Positions 52,424 to 61,490 are shown, counted from the stretch's first letter. The stretch: DNA of 64,000 nt from CAWKGV01 sp963849305 (GCA_963849305.1 CAWKGV010000016.1:36363-100362); one strand, 5' to 3'. Translations and numbers: made by a program. Notes: generated from the letters alone by a model not told the origin.

Positions 52424-54619
52424 ATGTGCAATTATCTCACCCGTCTGAATGATGAGCAACGCGCCGCAGTGGAGACGCTGGATGGCCCGTTGCTGGTTTT
52501 GGCTGGCGCAGGCACTGGCAAAACTCGCGTTTTAACGACACGGTTCGCGCATCTCCTTATCACCGGTCGGGCCGCTCCTGGTCAGGTCTTGGCCGTGACG
52601 TTCACCAACCGGGCAGCCCGCGAGATGCGGGAGCGGGTCGGCGCCATCCTTGGACGCCCGGTCGAAGGTCTCTGGCTCGGCACGTTTCATGCACTCTGCG
52701 CCCGTATGCTGCGGCGCCACGCGGAATACGTCGGACTGACCCCCGGCTTCACCATTCTGGATACCGACGACCAGCTCCGCCTTCTCAAGCAGGTGATGGA
52801 GGCGGCACGGGTCGACACCAAGCGCTGGCCGCCGCCCGCGCTAATGGGGGTCATTCAGCGTTGGAAGGACCGTGGCCTGTCACCCGCGCGGATTAGCCCC
52901 GCGGACGAAACCGAATTCGCCAACAGTCAGGCGCGCGATATTTATGCTCATTATCAGGATCGGCTGCGTGCGTTGAATGCTGCGGATTTCGGCGATCTGC
53001 TTCTGCATATGACCGAAGTCTTGCGAAATCACCCCGATATTCTGACCCAGTATCACCGTTGGTTTCGTTATATACTAGTTGATGAATACCAAGATACCAA
53101 TATTGCTCAATATTTGTGGCTTCGACTTTTCGCCCAAAAGCACCGTAATATATGCTGTGTCGGTGACGATGATCAGTCGATTTATTCTTGGCGCGGGGCC
53201 GAGGTAGAAAACATTCTCCGGTTCGAGAAGGACTTTCCCGGTGCCGCCATTGTCCGCCTTGAGGTCAATTATCGTTCGACTGCGCCAATTTTAGGTGCCG
53301 CCGCCGGGCTGATCGCAAACAACGAGGGCCGCCTTGGGAAAACTTTGCGATCTGGCCGCAATGACTCTCTCGGCGATAAGGTCTCGGTCATGGGGCTCTG
53401 GGACTCTGATGAGGAGGCCCGCATGGTAGGTGACAGGGTTGAGCGACTGTCCCGCGAGGGCCATTCGCTTGCAGAAATGGCAGTCCTAATTCGCGCCGGA
53501 TTTCAGACCCGCGCGTTCGAGGAGCGATTAATTACGCTGGAGATCCCGTATCGAGTCGTCGGCGGCCTGCGGTTTTATGAACGCCAGGAGATCCGCGATG
53601 CGATCGCCTACATGCGCGTGCTGATCCAGCCGGCTGACGACTTGGCCTTTGAGCGGATCGTTAATGTGCCTCGACGCGGCGTTGGCGAGGCGGCGCTGAG
53701 GGCAATTCACGAGACAGCGCGCGCTCGCAGCATGTCGCTAGCGGCGGCTGCTGCGGTCCTGCTGGCCGACGGCGGATTTAAAGGACGGGTTAGAGACGCG
53801 TTAGCCGGCTTGCTTCGCGGTTTCGCGCGCTGGCGAGAGCAGCTGTCCGCCGATGGTCACGTACTTACCTTAGCAACGCTGCTGGATGAAAGCGGCTATA
53901 CGGAGATGTGGCAGAAGGACAAGTCACCGGATGCATCCGGCCGGCTCGAGAACCTAAAGGAACTCGTGAGAGCCCTCGCCGATTTCGAGACGCTACCCGG
54001 TTTTCTGGAGCACGTGGCCCTCGTAATGGAGAACGATGCGAACGCTGAAGGTGACCGGGTCAGTTTGATGACGCTGCACGGGGCCAAGGGGTTGGAGTTC
54101 GATACCGTATTCCTTCCGGGATGGGAGGAGGGTGTCTTTCCCAACCAGCGGGCGCTTGATGAGGGCGGATCCAAAGGTCTCGAGGAGGAGCGTAGGCTGG
54201 CCTATGTCGGGCTGACGCGCGCCCGCCGGCGCGCGATCGTGAGCTATGCCGCGAACCGACGCATATACTCCAGTTGGCAAAGCAGCATTCCCAGCCGTTT
54301 CATTGAGGAGCTTCCCGAGGAACACATCGATCGAATCGGCTCAGCGGCATTGGCGCGCCGTGAGCTTGCCGATGTGGCGCCCGTTTTCAGCGGTCCATCA
54401 CCCCTGGTCATGCGCCGTCCAAAGATAGTCGAAGCTTGGGATCAGCCCACCCGCCCACCACGCGGCGATGCGATCCCTGTCGGGAGCAGGGTGTTCCATC
54501 AAAAGTTCGGCTATGGCACGGTCACGGCTGCGGAGGACGAGCGGCTTGATATTAGCTTCGACGCCGGTGGCGCGAAACGGGTGCTTGATAGGTTCGTGGA
54601 AAAGGTCCAAGGGTCATAG
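52424..54619 (+). CDS. uvrD: UvrD/PcrA-type DNA helicase
   Basis: 731 residues of superfamily 1A. It has the Q-motif LTRLNDEQRAAVE, Walker A GAGTGKT, motif II ILVDEYQDTN, motif III GDDDQSIYSWRGA, VEVNYRS-type motif IV, LMTLHGAKGLEFDTVFLPGW and LAYVGLTRARRRAIVSY. The C-terminus has a short RVFHQKFGYGTVTAAED domain as in PcrA. It acts in repair and replication-fork processing. The ATG at 52424 is preferred over the TTG at 52412. Around 53030-53180 the codon use is unusually AT-rich. Confidence 0.95.
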   Translation: MCNYLTRLNDEQRAAVETLDGPLLVLAGAGTGKTRVLTTRFAHLLITGRAAPGQVLAVTFTNRAAREMRERVGAILGRPVEGLWLGTFHALCARMLRRHAEYVGLTPGFTILDTDDQLRLLKQVMEAARVDTKRWPPPALMGVIQRWKDRGLSPARISPADETEFANSQARDIYAHYQDRLRALNAADFGDLLLHMTEVLRNHPDILTQYHRWFRYILVDEYQDTNIAQYLWLRLFAQKHRNICCVGDDDQSIYSWRGAEVENILRFEKDFPGAAIVRLEVNYRSTAPILGAAAGLIANNEGRLGKTLRSGRNDSLGDKVSVMGLWDSDEEARMVGDRVERLSREGHSLAEMAVLIRAGFQTRAFEERLITLEIPYRVVGGLRFYERQEIRDAIAYMRVLIQPADDLAFERIVNVPRRGVGEAALRAIHETARARSMSLAAAAAVLLADGGFKGRVRDALAGLLRGFARWREQLSADGHVLTLATLLDESGYTEMWQKDKSPDASGRLENLKELVRALADFETLPGFLEHVALVMENDANAEGDRVSLMTLHGAKGLEFDTVFLPGWEEGVFPNQRALDEGGSKGLEEERRLAYVGLTRARRRAIVSYAANRRIYSSWQSSIPSRFIEELPEEHIDRIGSAALARRELADVAPVFSGPSPLVMRRPKIVEAWDQPTRPPRGDAIPVGSRVFHQKFGYGTVTAAEDERLDISFDAGGAKRVLDRFVEKVQGS

Positions 54620-55870
54620 CCAAATCAGGCGCGCCGCGAAGAAGCCGTCCATGCCTCCCCGCTCGGGCCACATGCCGGGATGGGTGCGAACGTATCCTTC
54701 GGGTGTTAGCGCCTCCGGCATGTGAACCAACTCAGCCCTGCTGACGGGCTCATGCCTCCAGTAGCCACTTGCCTCAGCCGCCCGGACCCGCGAAGCGCCC
54801 TCTTCAGGCTGCAACGAGCAGACTGCGTAAACCAACCGGCCGCCAGGCCCCAACATCCGAGCCGCGGCCGCAAGCAGCCGATCCTGCGCTTCGGACATTG
54901 CGATGACATCGCGGGGCCGCCTCAAATGCGGGATGTCGGGATGCCGCCTGATTGTTCCCGTGGCCGTGCAGGGCGCGTCGAGCAGCACGGCATCGAAGGG
55001 GGTTGGCGGTATCCACTCGGTTGCGTCCGCCTGGATGATCTCTGCCGAGAGCCTGACCCGCCGGAGGTTTTCCCTCAACCGCTCGATACGGCGGGGGTCA
55101 CGCTCCACCGCTATTACCTCGGCCCCGGCTACAGCGAGCTGCGCTGTCTTCCCTCCTGGGGCAGCGCCCAAATCGCCCACGCGTTCACCTCCGCGAACGG
55201 CAAGAAGGGCTACGGGTAGCGCTGCCGCTACATCCTGCACCCAGAACGCGCCATCAGCGTATCCGGCGATCTCGGCGACACGCGTGCCGGGAGCAAAACG
55301 CAGTGATCCAGTTGGCAGCCGATTACCGCCCGGTGGACCGTCGGTGCCTGGCCGCGGCGTCACGTCGAGCGGTGCTGGTGCTTGGTGCGCCAGCGCAATC
55401 GCTCGGGCCTCGCTGCCCCAGGAACCCCATAGCCATGCCGGCGTGTCCAGCCGGGGACCGTCAAGCTCTCGAATTGCGCAGGGGCCGGTTTCGGCAACCC
55501 GGCGCAGGACAGCATTCACCAACCCCGCAAACGGGGCCAGGTTACGGGATCGCGCGAGTGTCACCGCCGTGGTCACTGCGGCGTGGGGCGGCGTTCCGAG
55601 CAGAATCATCCCGGCGGCACCGAGGCGCAGAATGTGCCGAACCTCCGTAGGAGGGCGCTTCTTCAGGAATGGCTCGAGTAGCGCATCCAGGGTTCCCCTC
55701 CGCCGCAGGACCGCTGCGGCAAGGCGGTGGGCGGCCGCCCGGTCCCGCGCATCGATTGGCACTACGGAGTCCAGGGCCTCGTCCAGCGGACGGGCTCTGT
55801 CGAGCACGGACGTCAACAGGTCTAGAGCCAATTCGCGGGTAGGATCCAGCATGGCTGGTACAATGTGCAT
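54614..55870 (-). CDS. RsmB-type rRNA (cytosine-5) methyltransferase
   Basis: About 418 residues. The N-terminal NusB-like RNA-binding domain (about 8-135: LALDLLTSVLDRARPLDEAL, VNAVLRRVAE) is followed by the SAM domain with GDLGAAPGGKTAQLAVAG, the catalytic cysteines in LLDAPCTATG and VYAVCSLQPEEG, and the final GGMDGFFAARLIWL. The closest function is m5C967 methylation of 16S rRNA. Start is uncertain between ATG 55870 and ATG 55852. Its 3' end overlaps the convergent helicase gene by 6 bases. Confidence 0.9.
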   Translation of the reverse strand: MHIVPAMLDPTRELALDLLTSVLDRARPLDEALDSVVPIDARDRAAAHRLAAAVLRRRGTLDALLEPFLKKRPPTEVRHILRLGAAGMILLGTPPHAAVTTAVTLARSRNLAPFAGLVNAVLRRVAETGPCAIRELDGPRLDTPAWLWGSWGSEARAIALAHQAPAPLDVTPRPGTDGPPGGNRLPTGSLRFAPGTRVAEIAGYADGAFWVQDVAAALPVALLAVRGGERVGDLGAAPGGKTAQLAVAGAEVIAVERDPRRIERLRENLRRVRLSAEIIQADATEWIPPTPFDAVLLDAPCTATGTIRRHPDIPHLRRPRDVIAMSEAQDRLLAAAARMLGPGGRLVYAVCSLQPEEGASRVRAAEASGYWRHEPVSRAELVHMPEALTPEGYVRTHPGMWPERGGMDGFFAARLIWL

Positions 55871-55957
55871 GATCCCGCCACATGCCAACGCCAATAGGGC
55901 AGGGCACTTGACACTCTGACGATTGATCTCTGGCGCAAGACGCGGAATGTTCACGGC

Positions 55958-56797
55958 ATGTCGATTCTATCTGCCAATGCGCGCGTTGCTGGCATCGCCG
56001 GCTGGCCAGTCTCACACTCCCGCTCGCCACGTATCCACGGCTACTGGCTGCGGCGGTACGCAATCGACGGCGCCTATGTTCCGTTGGCCATTAGACCGAA
56101 TGACTTCGCTGCCGCTATCCGAGGACTTCAGGCTGCCGGGTTCGCTGGTGCTAATGTCACCATACCGCACAAAATGGCAGCCTTCGCGATCTGCGACGCA
56201 GTGGACGAGGCGGCCCGCCGCGCTGGCGCCGTGAACACGCTGGTATTTCGCAATGGCAGAGTCGAGGGTAGTAATACTGACAGCTTTGGATTCATGGCGA
56301 GCCTGCGGGATCATGGGATCGACCCCACTCTTGGCTCGGCCCTCGTGCTCGGGGCGGGCGGCGCAGCCCGAGCCATTGCTGCCGCACTTCAATTCCTGTC
56401 CGTCCAGGTGACGATCGCCAATCGTACTCGCTCGAGAGCCGAGGCGCTCGCGCACGACTTACCTGGCCTGCGTGTGGTTGACTGGAGCGCGCGCTTCGAT
56501 GCGCTCACCGACTGCACTCTGCTGGTCAACGCCACTTCGCTCGGGATGAGCGGACATCCTCCGCTTGAGATGGCGCTGGATCGCGCCTCTTCGGGCCTGG
56601 CGGTCGCCGACATCGTTTACGTTCCGCTGGAGACCCCGCTTCTTACTGCTGCGAAAACCCGCGGGCTTCGGGTTGTGGATGGTCTGGGCATGCTGCTTCA
56701 TCAAGCTCGTCCGGGCTTCGCAGCATGGTTTGGGACAGATCCGGCAGTCGATTCCGATCTTCGCCAGTTCGTCATCGCCGACTTGGTCCGTCCATGA
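55958..56797 (+). CDS. aroE: Shikimate dehydrogenase
   Basis: 279 residues. The substrate-binding SHSRSPRIHGYWL, catalytic Lys in NVTIPHKMAA, NTDSFGFMASL, NADP-binding VLGAGGAARAIAAAL with NRTRSRAE, and GLGMLLHQA are all visible. It reduces 3-dehydroshikimate in the aromatic amino-acid pathway. First gene of the aroE-coaE-dnaQ operon, with successive stop/start overlaps. Confidence 0.95.
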   Translation: MSILSANARVAGIAGWPVSHSRSPRIHGYWLRRYAIDGAYVPLAIRPNDFAAAIRGLQAAGFAGANVTIPHKMAAFAICDAVDEAARRAGAVNTLVFRNGRVEGSNTDSFGFMASLRDHGIDPTLGSALVLGAGGAARAIAAALQFLSVQVTIANRTRSRAEALAHDLPGLRVVDWSARFDALTDCTLLVNATSLGMSGHPPLEMALDRASSGLAVADIVYVPLETPLLTAAKTRGLRVVDGLGMLLHQARPGFAAWFGTDPAVDSDLRQFVIADLVRP

Positions 56798-57381
56798 AGG
56801 TCGTGGGTCTCACGGGCGGCATAGGAATGGGCAAGTCTACCGTTGCAGCGGCGTTCCGCCGGGCGCGCATTCCGGTCTTCGATGCCGATGATACGGTTCA
56901 TCGTCTTCAGTCCCCTGGCGGTTTGGCGTTTAGCGCCATTGCAGCGGCGTTCCCGGACACGATAAGCCAGGGCGGGATCAACCGTGCCCTGTTGCGCAAC
57001 GCCGCGCTAAGTGACCGTGGCGCGCTCGCGCGACTGGAGCGCATCCTTCACCCCATGGTCAGGCAGGCGGAACAAAAATTCCTCGCGCGCGCCCGTCGTG
57101 CCGGATCTCGTGCCGCGGTGCTGGACATCCCCCTCTTGCTCGAAACCGGGGGCGCCCGGCGTGTCGACCTCGTCGTCGTTGTCTCCGCGCCCCGATGCGT
57201 CCAAGAGCATCGTGTTCGCTTGCGTCGACATATGAGCCCCGGGGACATTGCTGCCATGATCGCCCGGCAGATGCCGGATGCGGAGAAGCGACGTCATGCT
57301 GACGTCGTATTGCGAACCGGCCTGTCCCGCAGGCACTCATTGCGCCATGTGCAGCAACTGATAGCGGACTTGCGCCAGTGA
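56794..57381 (+). CDS. coaE: Dephospho-CoA kinase
   Basis: 195 residues. P-loop GLTGGIGMGKST, FDADDTVHRL, the DIPLLLETGGARRVDLVVVV region and RQMPDAEKRRHADVVL are typical of CoaE. It phosphorylates dephospho-CoA, the last step of CoA synthesis. The ATG at 56794 overlaps the aroE stop (ATGA). Confidence 0.95.
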   Translation: MKVVGLTGGIGMGKSTVAAAFRRARIPVFDADDTVHRLQSPGGLAFSAIAAAFPDTISQGGINRALLRNAALSDRGALARLERILHPMVRQAEQKFLARARRAGSRAAVLDIPLLLETGGARRVDLVVVVSAPRCVQEHRVRLRRHMSPGDIAAMIARQMPDAEKRRHADVVLRTGLSRRHSLRHVQQLIADLRQ

Positions 57382-58055
57382 CACGCGCAGTCCTGTTTGA
57401 CACCGAGACCACTGGGCTTGAACCGCATCTCGGTCATCGGATCATTGAGGTCGCGGCGCTTGAACTTGTAAACGACGTTCCGTCAGGCCGACATTTCCAT
57501 GCCTTGGTCAATCCTGGTCGCGACATTCCAGAAGAGGCCACACGTATTCACGGCTACTCTATGAGCCATCTCGCAGGGAAGCCTGATTTCGCATCAGTCG
57601 CGCCAGCGCTGCTCGAGTTTCTCGGTGAAGGTTCGCTAATTGCACATAATGCTCCGTTTGATTTTGCATTTCTGGATTGCGAATTGGAACGGCTAAATTT
57701 TGCCCGGCTCGATCCGTCGAGGATGATCGATACTTTGGCACTCGCCAAGGCACGATTTCCAGGTCTGCCAAACAGCCTCGATGCGCTCTGCCGCCGCTTC
57801 ACGATCGATCTTTCGGCGCGCAGCAAGCACAATGCCTTGCTTGACTGTAGTTTGCTCGCCCGCGTCTATATCGAATTGACGGGCGGCCGCCAGCGCGGGC
57901 TGGCGTTGGAAGACGAGCAGCAAGATATCCGCCTAGTCGCCTACACTCTAGTTGGATCCCGTTCGATACGTCCAATCTTGCCGTCAGATGCGGAACTGGC
58001 CGCCCATGCTGCGTTCTTAACCCGCCTAAAGGATCCGCTCTGGTTGGCAATATGA
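57378..58055 (+). CDS. dnaQ: DNA polymerase III epsilon subunit
   Basis: 225 residues of the DEDDh exonuclease fold. FDTETTGLEPHLGHRIIEVA supplies the first Asp/Glu, LIAHNAPFDFAFLDCEL the second Asp, and RSKHNALLDCSLLARVYIEL the His and last Asp. It is the 3'-5' proofreading subunit. The start is GTG 57378, overlapping the coaE stop (GTGA). The C-terminal alpha-binding tail is present. A patch around 57590-57760 uses unusually AT-rich codons. Confidence 0.95.
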   Translation: MTRAVLFDTETTGLEPHLGHRIIEVAALELVNDVPSGRHFHALVNPGRDIPEEATRIHGYSMSHLAGKPDFASVAPALLEFLGEGSLIAHNAPFDFAFLDCELERLNFARLDPSRMIDTLALAKARFPGLPNSLDALCRRFTIDLSARSKHNALLDCSLLARVYIELTGGRQRGLALEDEQQDIRLVAYTLVGSRSIRPILPSDAELAAHAAFLTRLKDPLWLAI

Positions 58056-58069
58056 GCGGAAAGCCCGGC

Positions 58070-58546
58070 TCAGGTCGGGATTAACCCCATACAATGGCCG
58101 CTCAATCCGGCGCGGAACAGGAAGTGGACCACTTCTCCCAAGGCAGGTAGCGAGATCGACTTCGTCACTGAGGAGAGACCCCAGATCTCCTCAACAGCAT
58201 CCGCCGCGCCTGCCAGCGCCGGATCGCCACCAGTTAGCAGCAGCACGGGGAGGCTGTCATCGTGCCCCGCCACGATCTTCATGACATGACAGCCATCCTG
58301 GCCGGCAGCCTCCAGTTCGGCGATGACGGCCATGGGCCGGCGCTTCCGCAGCACCGGACCAAGATCATCATGGCTACTGAGACGCTCGATTTCTAAATCA
58401 AGATAATCGCAAATTTCTTGGACGGCCGTTGTGCAGTCGATCCCGTCCTCCACTACGACGATCACTGCCTGGCGCTCCGGTCGATTGGAGCCGATGCCGA
58501 CAATGCCCGTAAGCTGATCGCAAAGGGCGCTTTCCATGATCTTCAT
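58070..58546 (-). CDS. Receiver-like protein with Glu at the phosphoacceptor position
   Basis: 158 residues resembling a response-regulator receiver domain. Acidic VVEDG lies near residues 31-35, the expected phosphoacceptor strand reads MAVIAELE with Glu77 in place of Asp, LPVLLLTGG gives the conserved Thr105 and SVTKSIS the Lys129. An Asp-to-Glu change often mimics the phosphorylated state. No output domain is seen. The call rests on motif spacing, so confidence is moderate. Confidence 0.6.
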   Translation of the reverse strand: MKIMESALCDQLTGIVGIGSNRPERQAVIVVVEDGIDCTTAVQEICDYLDLEIERLSSHDDLGPVLRKRRPMAVIAELEAAGQDGCHVMKIVAGHDDSLPVLLLTGGDPALAGAADAVEEIWGLSSVTKSISLPALGEVVHFLFRAGLSGHCMGLIPT

Positions 58547-58761
58547 CTCGACCTCCAGCCGCCTAAAGGGACTCTCTTGCTCGCGTGTCCGTCAGTGTGC
58601 CGGGTCCATGCCGCCGAGCGGAAGACGGACTGAGATCAGTACACCGTCAAAAACCGCCAATTCACCGTCAAGAAGCGTCAGCCGGGCATACGCGGGGGAA
58701 GATGGCTAAAACCGACGCTCTGAAATTGGCCGGGGAGGACAAGGCATTCTGGAAAGAATGC

Positions 58762-59487
58762 CTAAATAGGAAAATTCCCTTGACCAACCGCCCCAGGTAG
58801 TGTCTCAGTTTGAAGGAATATATTCCGCCTTGCTTCGTGGCTTCGGTTCCCAGGGAACGATGTGGCCAGGACTGCCATTTTGCAAGCAAACGGAGAAGGC
58901 CCACTCCATAACGGTAGGGACTCCCATTCATCGGGAGAAAGTCTCCTATCTTCATTTCCAATTCTTACTAAGACTTCGTCATCGGCGAAGTCTCTGACGA
59001 CCACGGGTTGTCCGTCCAAACTCTTGACTAAGTGTGTGGGGTCACGCTTACTTTTGTGTAAGCCTGGCGTTTGTTGATCGACCAAAAACCACCTGTACCC
59101 ATTTCGATCAATCTCCTTGTCCCATCGCAGCCGGGACAACTGTGGGCTTAGACTTGAACGAACGATATCGCGCCGGCTCCAAGAGTGTGCGAAGAAGTCC
59201 AGCAACTGATTGGCCGTCGCCCCATTGGGGAACTGTTCCCGCAATGCCGCCCGTATCAACTGCTTCATAGTCATAGACCGATAAGGCTCCGGAGCCTCAT
59301 GCAAGGCCGCTTCCGACAAGTTCAATGAGCCTGCCGCCTCTGTCGGCCTGGGCGCGAGGGCAGACTTAGCTTTACGGACGTCCGATAACTCGCGCTCAAG
59401 AGGCTCAAGCTCCCGTCGAAGGGCATCGACCCTCGACTGCAACTGCCTCTCCAACTCTTCGAGCACGCTTCTTACAGACTCCTGCAT
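58762..59487 (-). CDS. Hypothetical protein with coiled coil and winged-helix-like region
   Basis: About 241 residues. Residues 1-40 are a charged heptad-like coiled coil (ELERQLQSRVDALRRELEPL). A region about 70-135 (MTMKQLIRAALREQF, GATANQLLDFFAHSW, RSSLSPQLSRLRWDKEI) resembles small winged-helix modules found in alphaproteobacterial hypothetical proteins. The C-terminal 100 residues are unrecognised. The start may be 59487 or an upstream ATG at 59529. It appears to be the last gene before the tRNA-Leu-like locus. The 215 bases at 58547-58761 hold no supported gene. Confidence 0.6.
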   Translation of the reverse strand: MQESVRSVLEELERQLQSRVDALRRELEPLERELSDVRKAKSALAPRPTEAAGSLNLSEAALHEAPEPYRSMTMKQLIRAALREQFPNGATANQLLDFFAHSWSRRDIVRSSLSPQLSRLRWDKEIDRNGYRWFLVDQQTPGLHKSKRDPTHLVKSLDGQPVVVRDFADDEVLVRIGNEDRRLSPDEWESLPLWSGPSPFACKMAVLATSFPGNRSHEARRNIFLQTETLPGAVGQGNFPI

Positions 59488-59545
59488 GACAGTCCGATAC
59501 CACAGGACTCGCGCAACGAGCAAGATCATAATTGCATGGCCGGCT

Positions 59546-59572
59546 GCCTGATACGACAATGGCGTATCAGGC
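59546..59572. promoter_or_regulatory. Perfect 10-bp inverted repeat
   Basis: GCCTGATACG, a 7-base loop, CGTATCAGGC. It lies upstream of the hypothetical gene at 58762-59487 and before the tRNA-Leu-like gene. It could be an operator or part of an integration site; there is no U-tract on either strand. Confidence 0.5.
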
Positions 59573-59606
59573 GCTTGCGACCGGTGGTGGAATACCGGTA
59601 AAAGCA

Positions 59607-59634
59607 AACGGCCCGCTCGTGATGGCGGGCCGTT
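59607..59634. terminator. Perfect 10-bp GC-rich hairpin
   Basis: AACGGCCCGC, an 8-base loop, GCGGGCCGTT, 9 bases before the tRNA-Leu-like gene. On the minus strand it is followed by TTGCTTTTA, which is terminator-like, but no minus-strand transcript entering from the right is evident. Confidence 0.45.
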
Positions 59635-59642
59635 CTACCCCT

Positions 59643-59733
59643 GGCGGGGTGGCCGAGTGGCCTATGATGCCGGATTTAGGTTCCGGAGGTCGTGTGACAG
59701 CACGGTCCGCGGGTTCGAATCCCGCCCCCGCCC
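59643..59733 (+). tRNA. tRNA-Leu-like gene (anticodon UAG) with irregular D-arm
   Basis: Acceptor GGCGGGG/CCCCGCC, anticodon stem-loop CCGGA-TTTAGGT-TCCGG, variable arm CGTG-TGACAG-CACG and T-arm GCGGG-TTCGAAT-CCCGC are all good for class II tRNA-Leu. The D-arm is not: GCCGAGTGGCCTATGATG lacks the usual closing GGC. The 3' end reads CGCCA, so CCA is offset by one base. It may be a degenerate copy, a sequence error, or the landing site of the accessory DNA that follows. Confidence 0.7.
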
Positions 59734-60027
59734 GCCAAAGTGCGCTAGCGCGCAAGAGGAACCCTCATCCAAAGCAAATGTATTGAATCACACTTGTGAG
59801 TCGGCTGTCCAGAAGAGTTGTACAAAGATGGGTGAGGTTCTGAACCGTGTCCCAACCGCTGCCGGACATGCCGGATGGCTTGCCGACGCCCCGCTTCATG
59901 TTGGCGGCCGACTGCGCGGATATCGCGCTATTTTGCCGCTCCTAGCCTTCATCGCGCGACGGCGGACCTTGAGGACCTGGTCCGGCGCGGGCACGGCGAT
60001 TATACTGCCCAGGTCTATCAGATCGCC

Positions 60028-60617
60028 ATGAACCCCTCAGCAATCGTCAAGGCCAAAAGCCGGTTCCGTGTCGCCAAGAAGGCTATCGACGAACTGGTCG
60101 GATGTCTCCGCTACGAACACGTTACCGACTGCTGGTACAGCTTCTTAACCGGCTTCCACGGGGTTTACACTATATGCTTGAAGAAGGCGCGAAAGCTTCC
60201 GCGCGATCCCGGCAGTGGTTTGGCCGGAAGACACGCGAAAGACGTGAAGATCCTTTGCTTCAGTACCTTTTTCAAGCCAGGAATGATGATGAACATAGCT
60301 TCGGTCTCAGTATTGAGCATGTAGATGGAACATTCATGCAGGATATGCCGTCTAGCGGGCTCCCGCGTGAGAAGCTTGTATTACTGGGTCTTCCACGTGA
60401 CCTTTACCGCTTGAACTTGCAGGAGAGGACTGTTACCAAGAGTACTTGGCCTAGTGTGCAGTTGGTTCAAGTGCATGGACGCGGAACCGGAGAGATCTAC
60501 GATCCGCCAACTATGCACCGTAGTGTCCGGCTCTCTGATCGATCGCCGGTTGCGGTAGGTATGTTGGCTCTTGCCTATCTGGAATCCTTGATATGCGAAG
60601 CAGCTACGCTCGCGTAA
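60028..60617 (+). pseudogene. Hypothetical gene, frameshifted
   Basis: From ATG 60028 the frame gives KSRFRVAKKAIDELVGCLRY and CWYSFLTGFHGVYT. Near 60170 it must change frame to continue as MLEEGAKASARSRQWFGRKT, RREDPLLQYLFQARNDDEHS and the C-terminal VAVGMLALAYLESLICEA. An AT duplication in ACTATATGC explains it. The combined product of about 195 residues resembles hypothetical proteins of alphaproteobacteria with no assigned function. It overlaps the next convergent gene by 14 bases. Confidence 0.65.
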
Positions 60618-60792
60618 GCCATTGCTCGAAGACGCTCTCCAGAGTATAGCGGAGGTCGTCTCCATAGCGATGCTCGCGGATTTCTTCTAATCCAGCCGCA
60701 ATCATCTCCGGAGTCACCTCAATCTCGATGAGCGTCGTCGCCACATCTAGCCCTCTGGGTGCCGCGTTACGCATAAATCCGTTTACTACCAT
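60604..60792 (-). CDS. Small hypothetical protein
   Basis: 62 residues. VTPEMIAAGLEEIREHRYGD and LRYTLESVFEQWL resemble short conserved alphaproteobacterial proteins of unknown function. An internal ATG (MRNAAPRGLD) may be the true start. Convergent with the broken gene at 60028. Confidence 0.5.
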   Translation of the reverse strand: MVVNGFMRNAAPRGLDVATTLIEIEVTPEMIAAGLEEIREHRYGDDLRYTLESVFEQWLTRA

Positions 60793-60953
60793 TGATTGCG
60801 CCGGCCTGTCACTTTGATCTTTGCCGGACCGGACCGCCTGCTTTGTCCAAGGGGCGGACTACGTTCTGGCGGGTGGCTGGCCCATCTCGGCCCGGTGGAG
60901 ACGCGAGAAGTAGCTATCCACCTGGCCGCCCCTGGTCCGTCGCCAAAAATCAC

Positions 60954-61097
60954 TCAATAATGGTCGTGGTGGTCGCCGTAATGATCATGGTGGTGATCGC
61001 CGTGGTGATCCCAACCCCAATCAGGATCAACGACGCAGCCCGATAGCAGACTGCAGGTGATCAGCAGGGCGAAAACGACAACCAATTTGGATCGCAT
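60954..61097 (-). CDS. Small His/Asp-rich lipoprotein
   Basis: 47 residues. The signal peptide MRSKLVVVFALLITCSLLSGC ends in the lipobox LSGC. It is followed by a mature part of about 26 residues made almost entirely of His, Asp, Gly and Tyr (DHHGDHHHDHYGDHHDHY). GGAGG lies 7 bases before ATG 61097. The tail could bind metals; no family is recognised. Confidence 0.7.
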   Translation of the reverse strand: MRSKLVVVFALLITCSLLSGCVVDPDWGWDHHGDHHHDHYGDHHDHY

Positions 61098-61265
61098 GAT
61101 TTTACCTCCGCGAAACAGGATGCGGAGGAGATGAGGCAAACGCTTGACTTAGCTGTCTCGAAAACCAGACGGCGATCCTAATAATGGCACACACGCTCGT
61201 GAGGTGTGCCTGCTACATAATATCGGACACAAGCTATAGCTACCCACTAGCCACAGTGGCGTGCG

Positions 61266-61490
61266 TCAGGTCCTACCCTCCGGAACTCTTCCGGCTTCCC
61301 AAGCGCCCCAGATGAGTGGCACGGACCACAGAATGCCCATGGCGACCGGCAGCCATTCGTACCAATGCCAGCCCTCCCGAAACGCAAGGAAGGCAGCGGA
61401 GGCGATGGCGAGAGGGTAGGCGACTGCGATCAAGCAGATGACAGTACCGCCGAGCTGCAAGATAAGCTTGTTCGGGTCGTCCTCGGTCAT
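61266..61490 (-). CDS. Small two-helix membrane protein
   Basis: 74 residues. Two hydrophobic segments (LGGTVICLIAVAYPLAIASA and WLPVAMGILWSVPLIWGAW) are joined by FLAFREGWHWYE. Start ATG 61490 has AGGAGG 8 bases upstream; a longer ORF to 61526 lacks such a site. Function unknown. Confidence 0.6.
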   Translation of the reverse strand: MTEDDPNKLILQLGGTVICLIAVAYPLAIASAAFLAFREGWHWYEWLPVAMGILWSVPLIWGAWEAGRVPEGRT

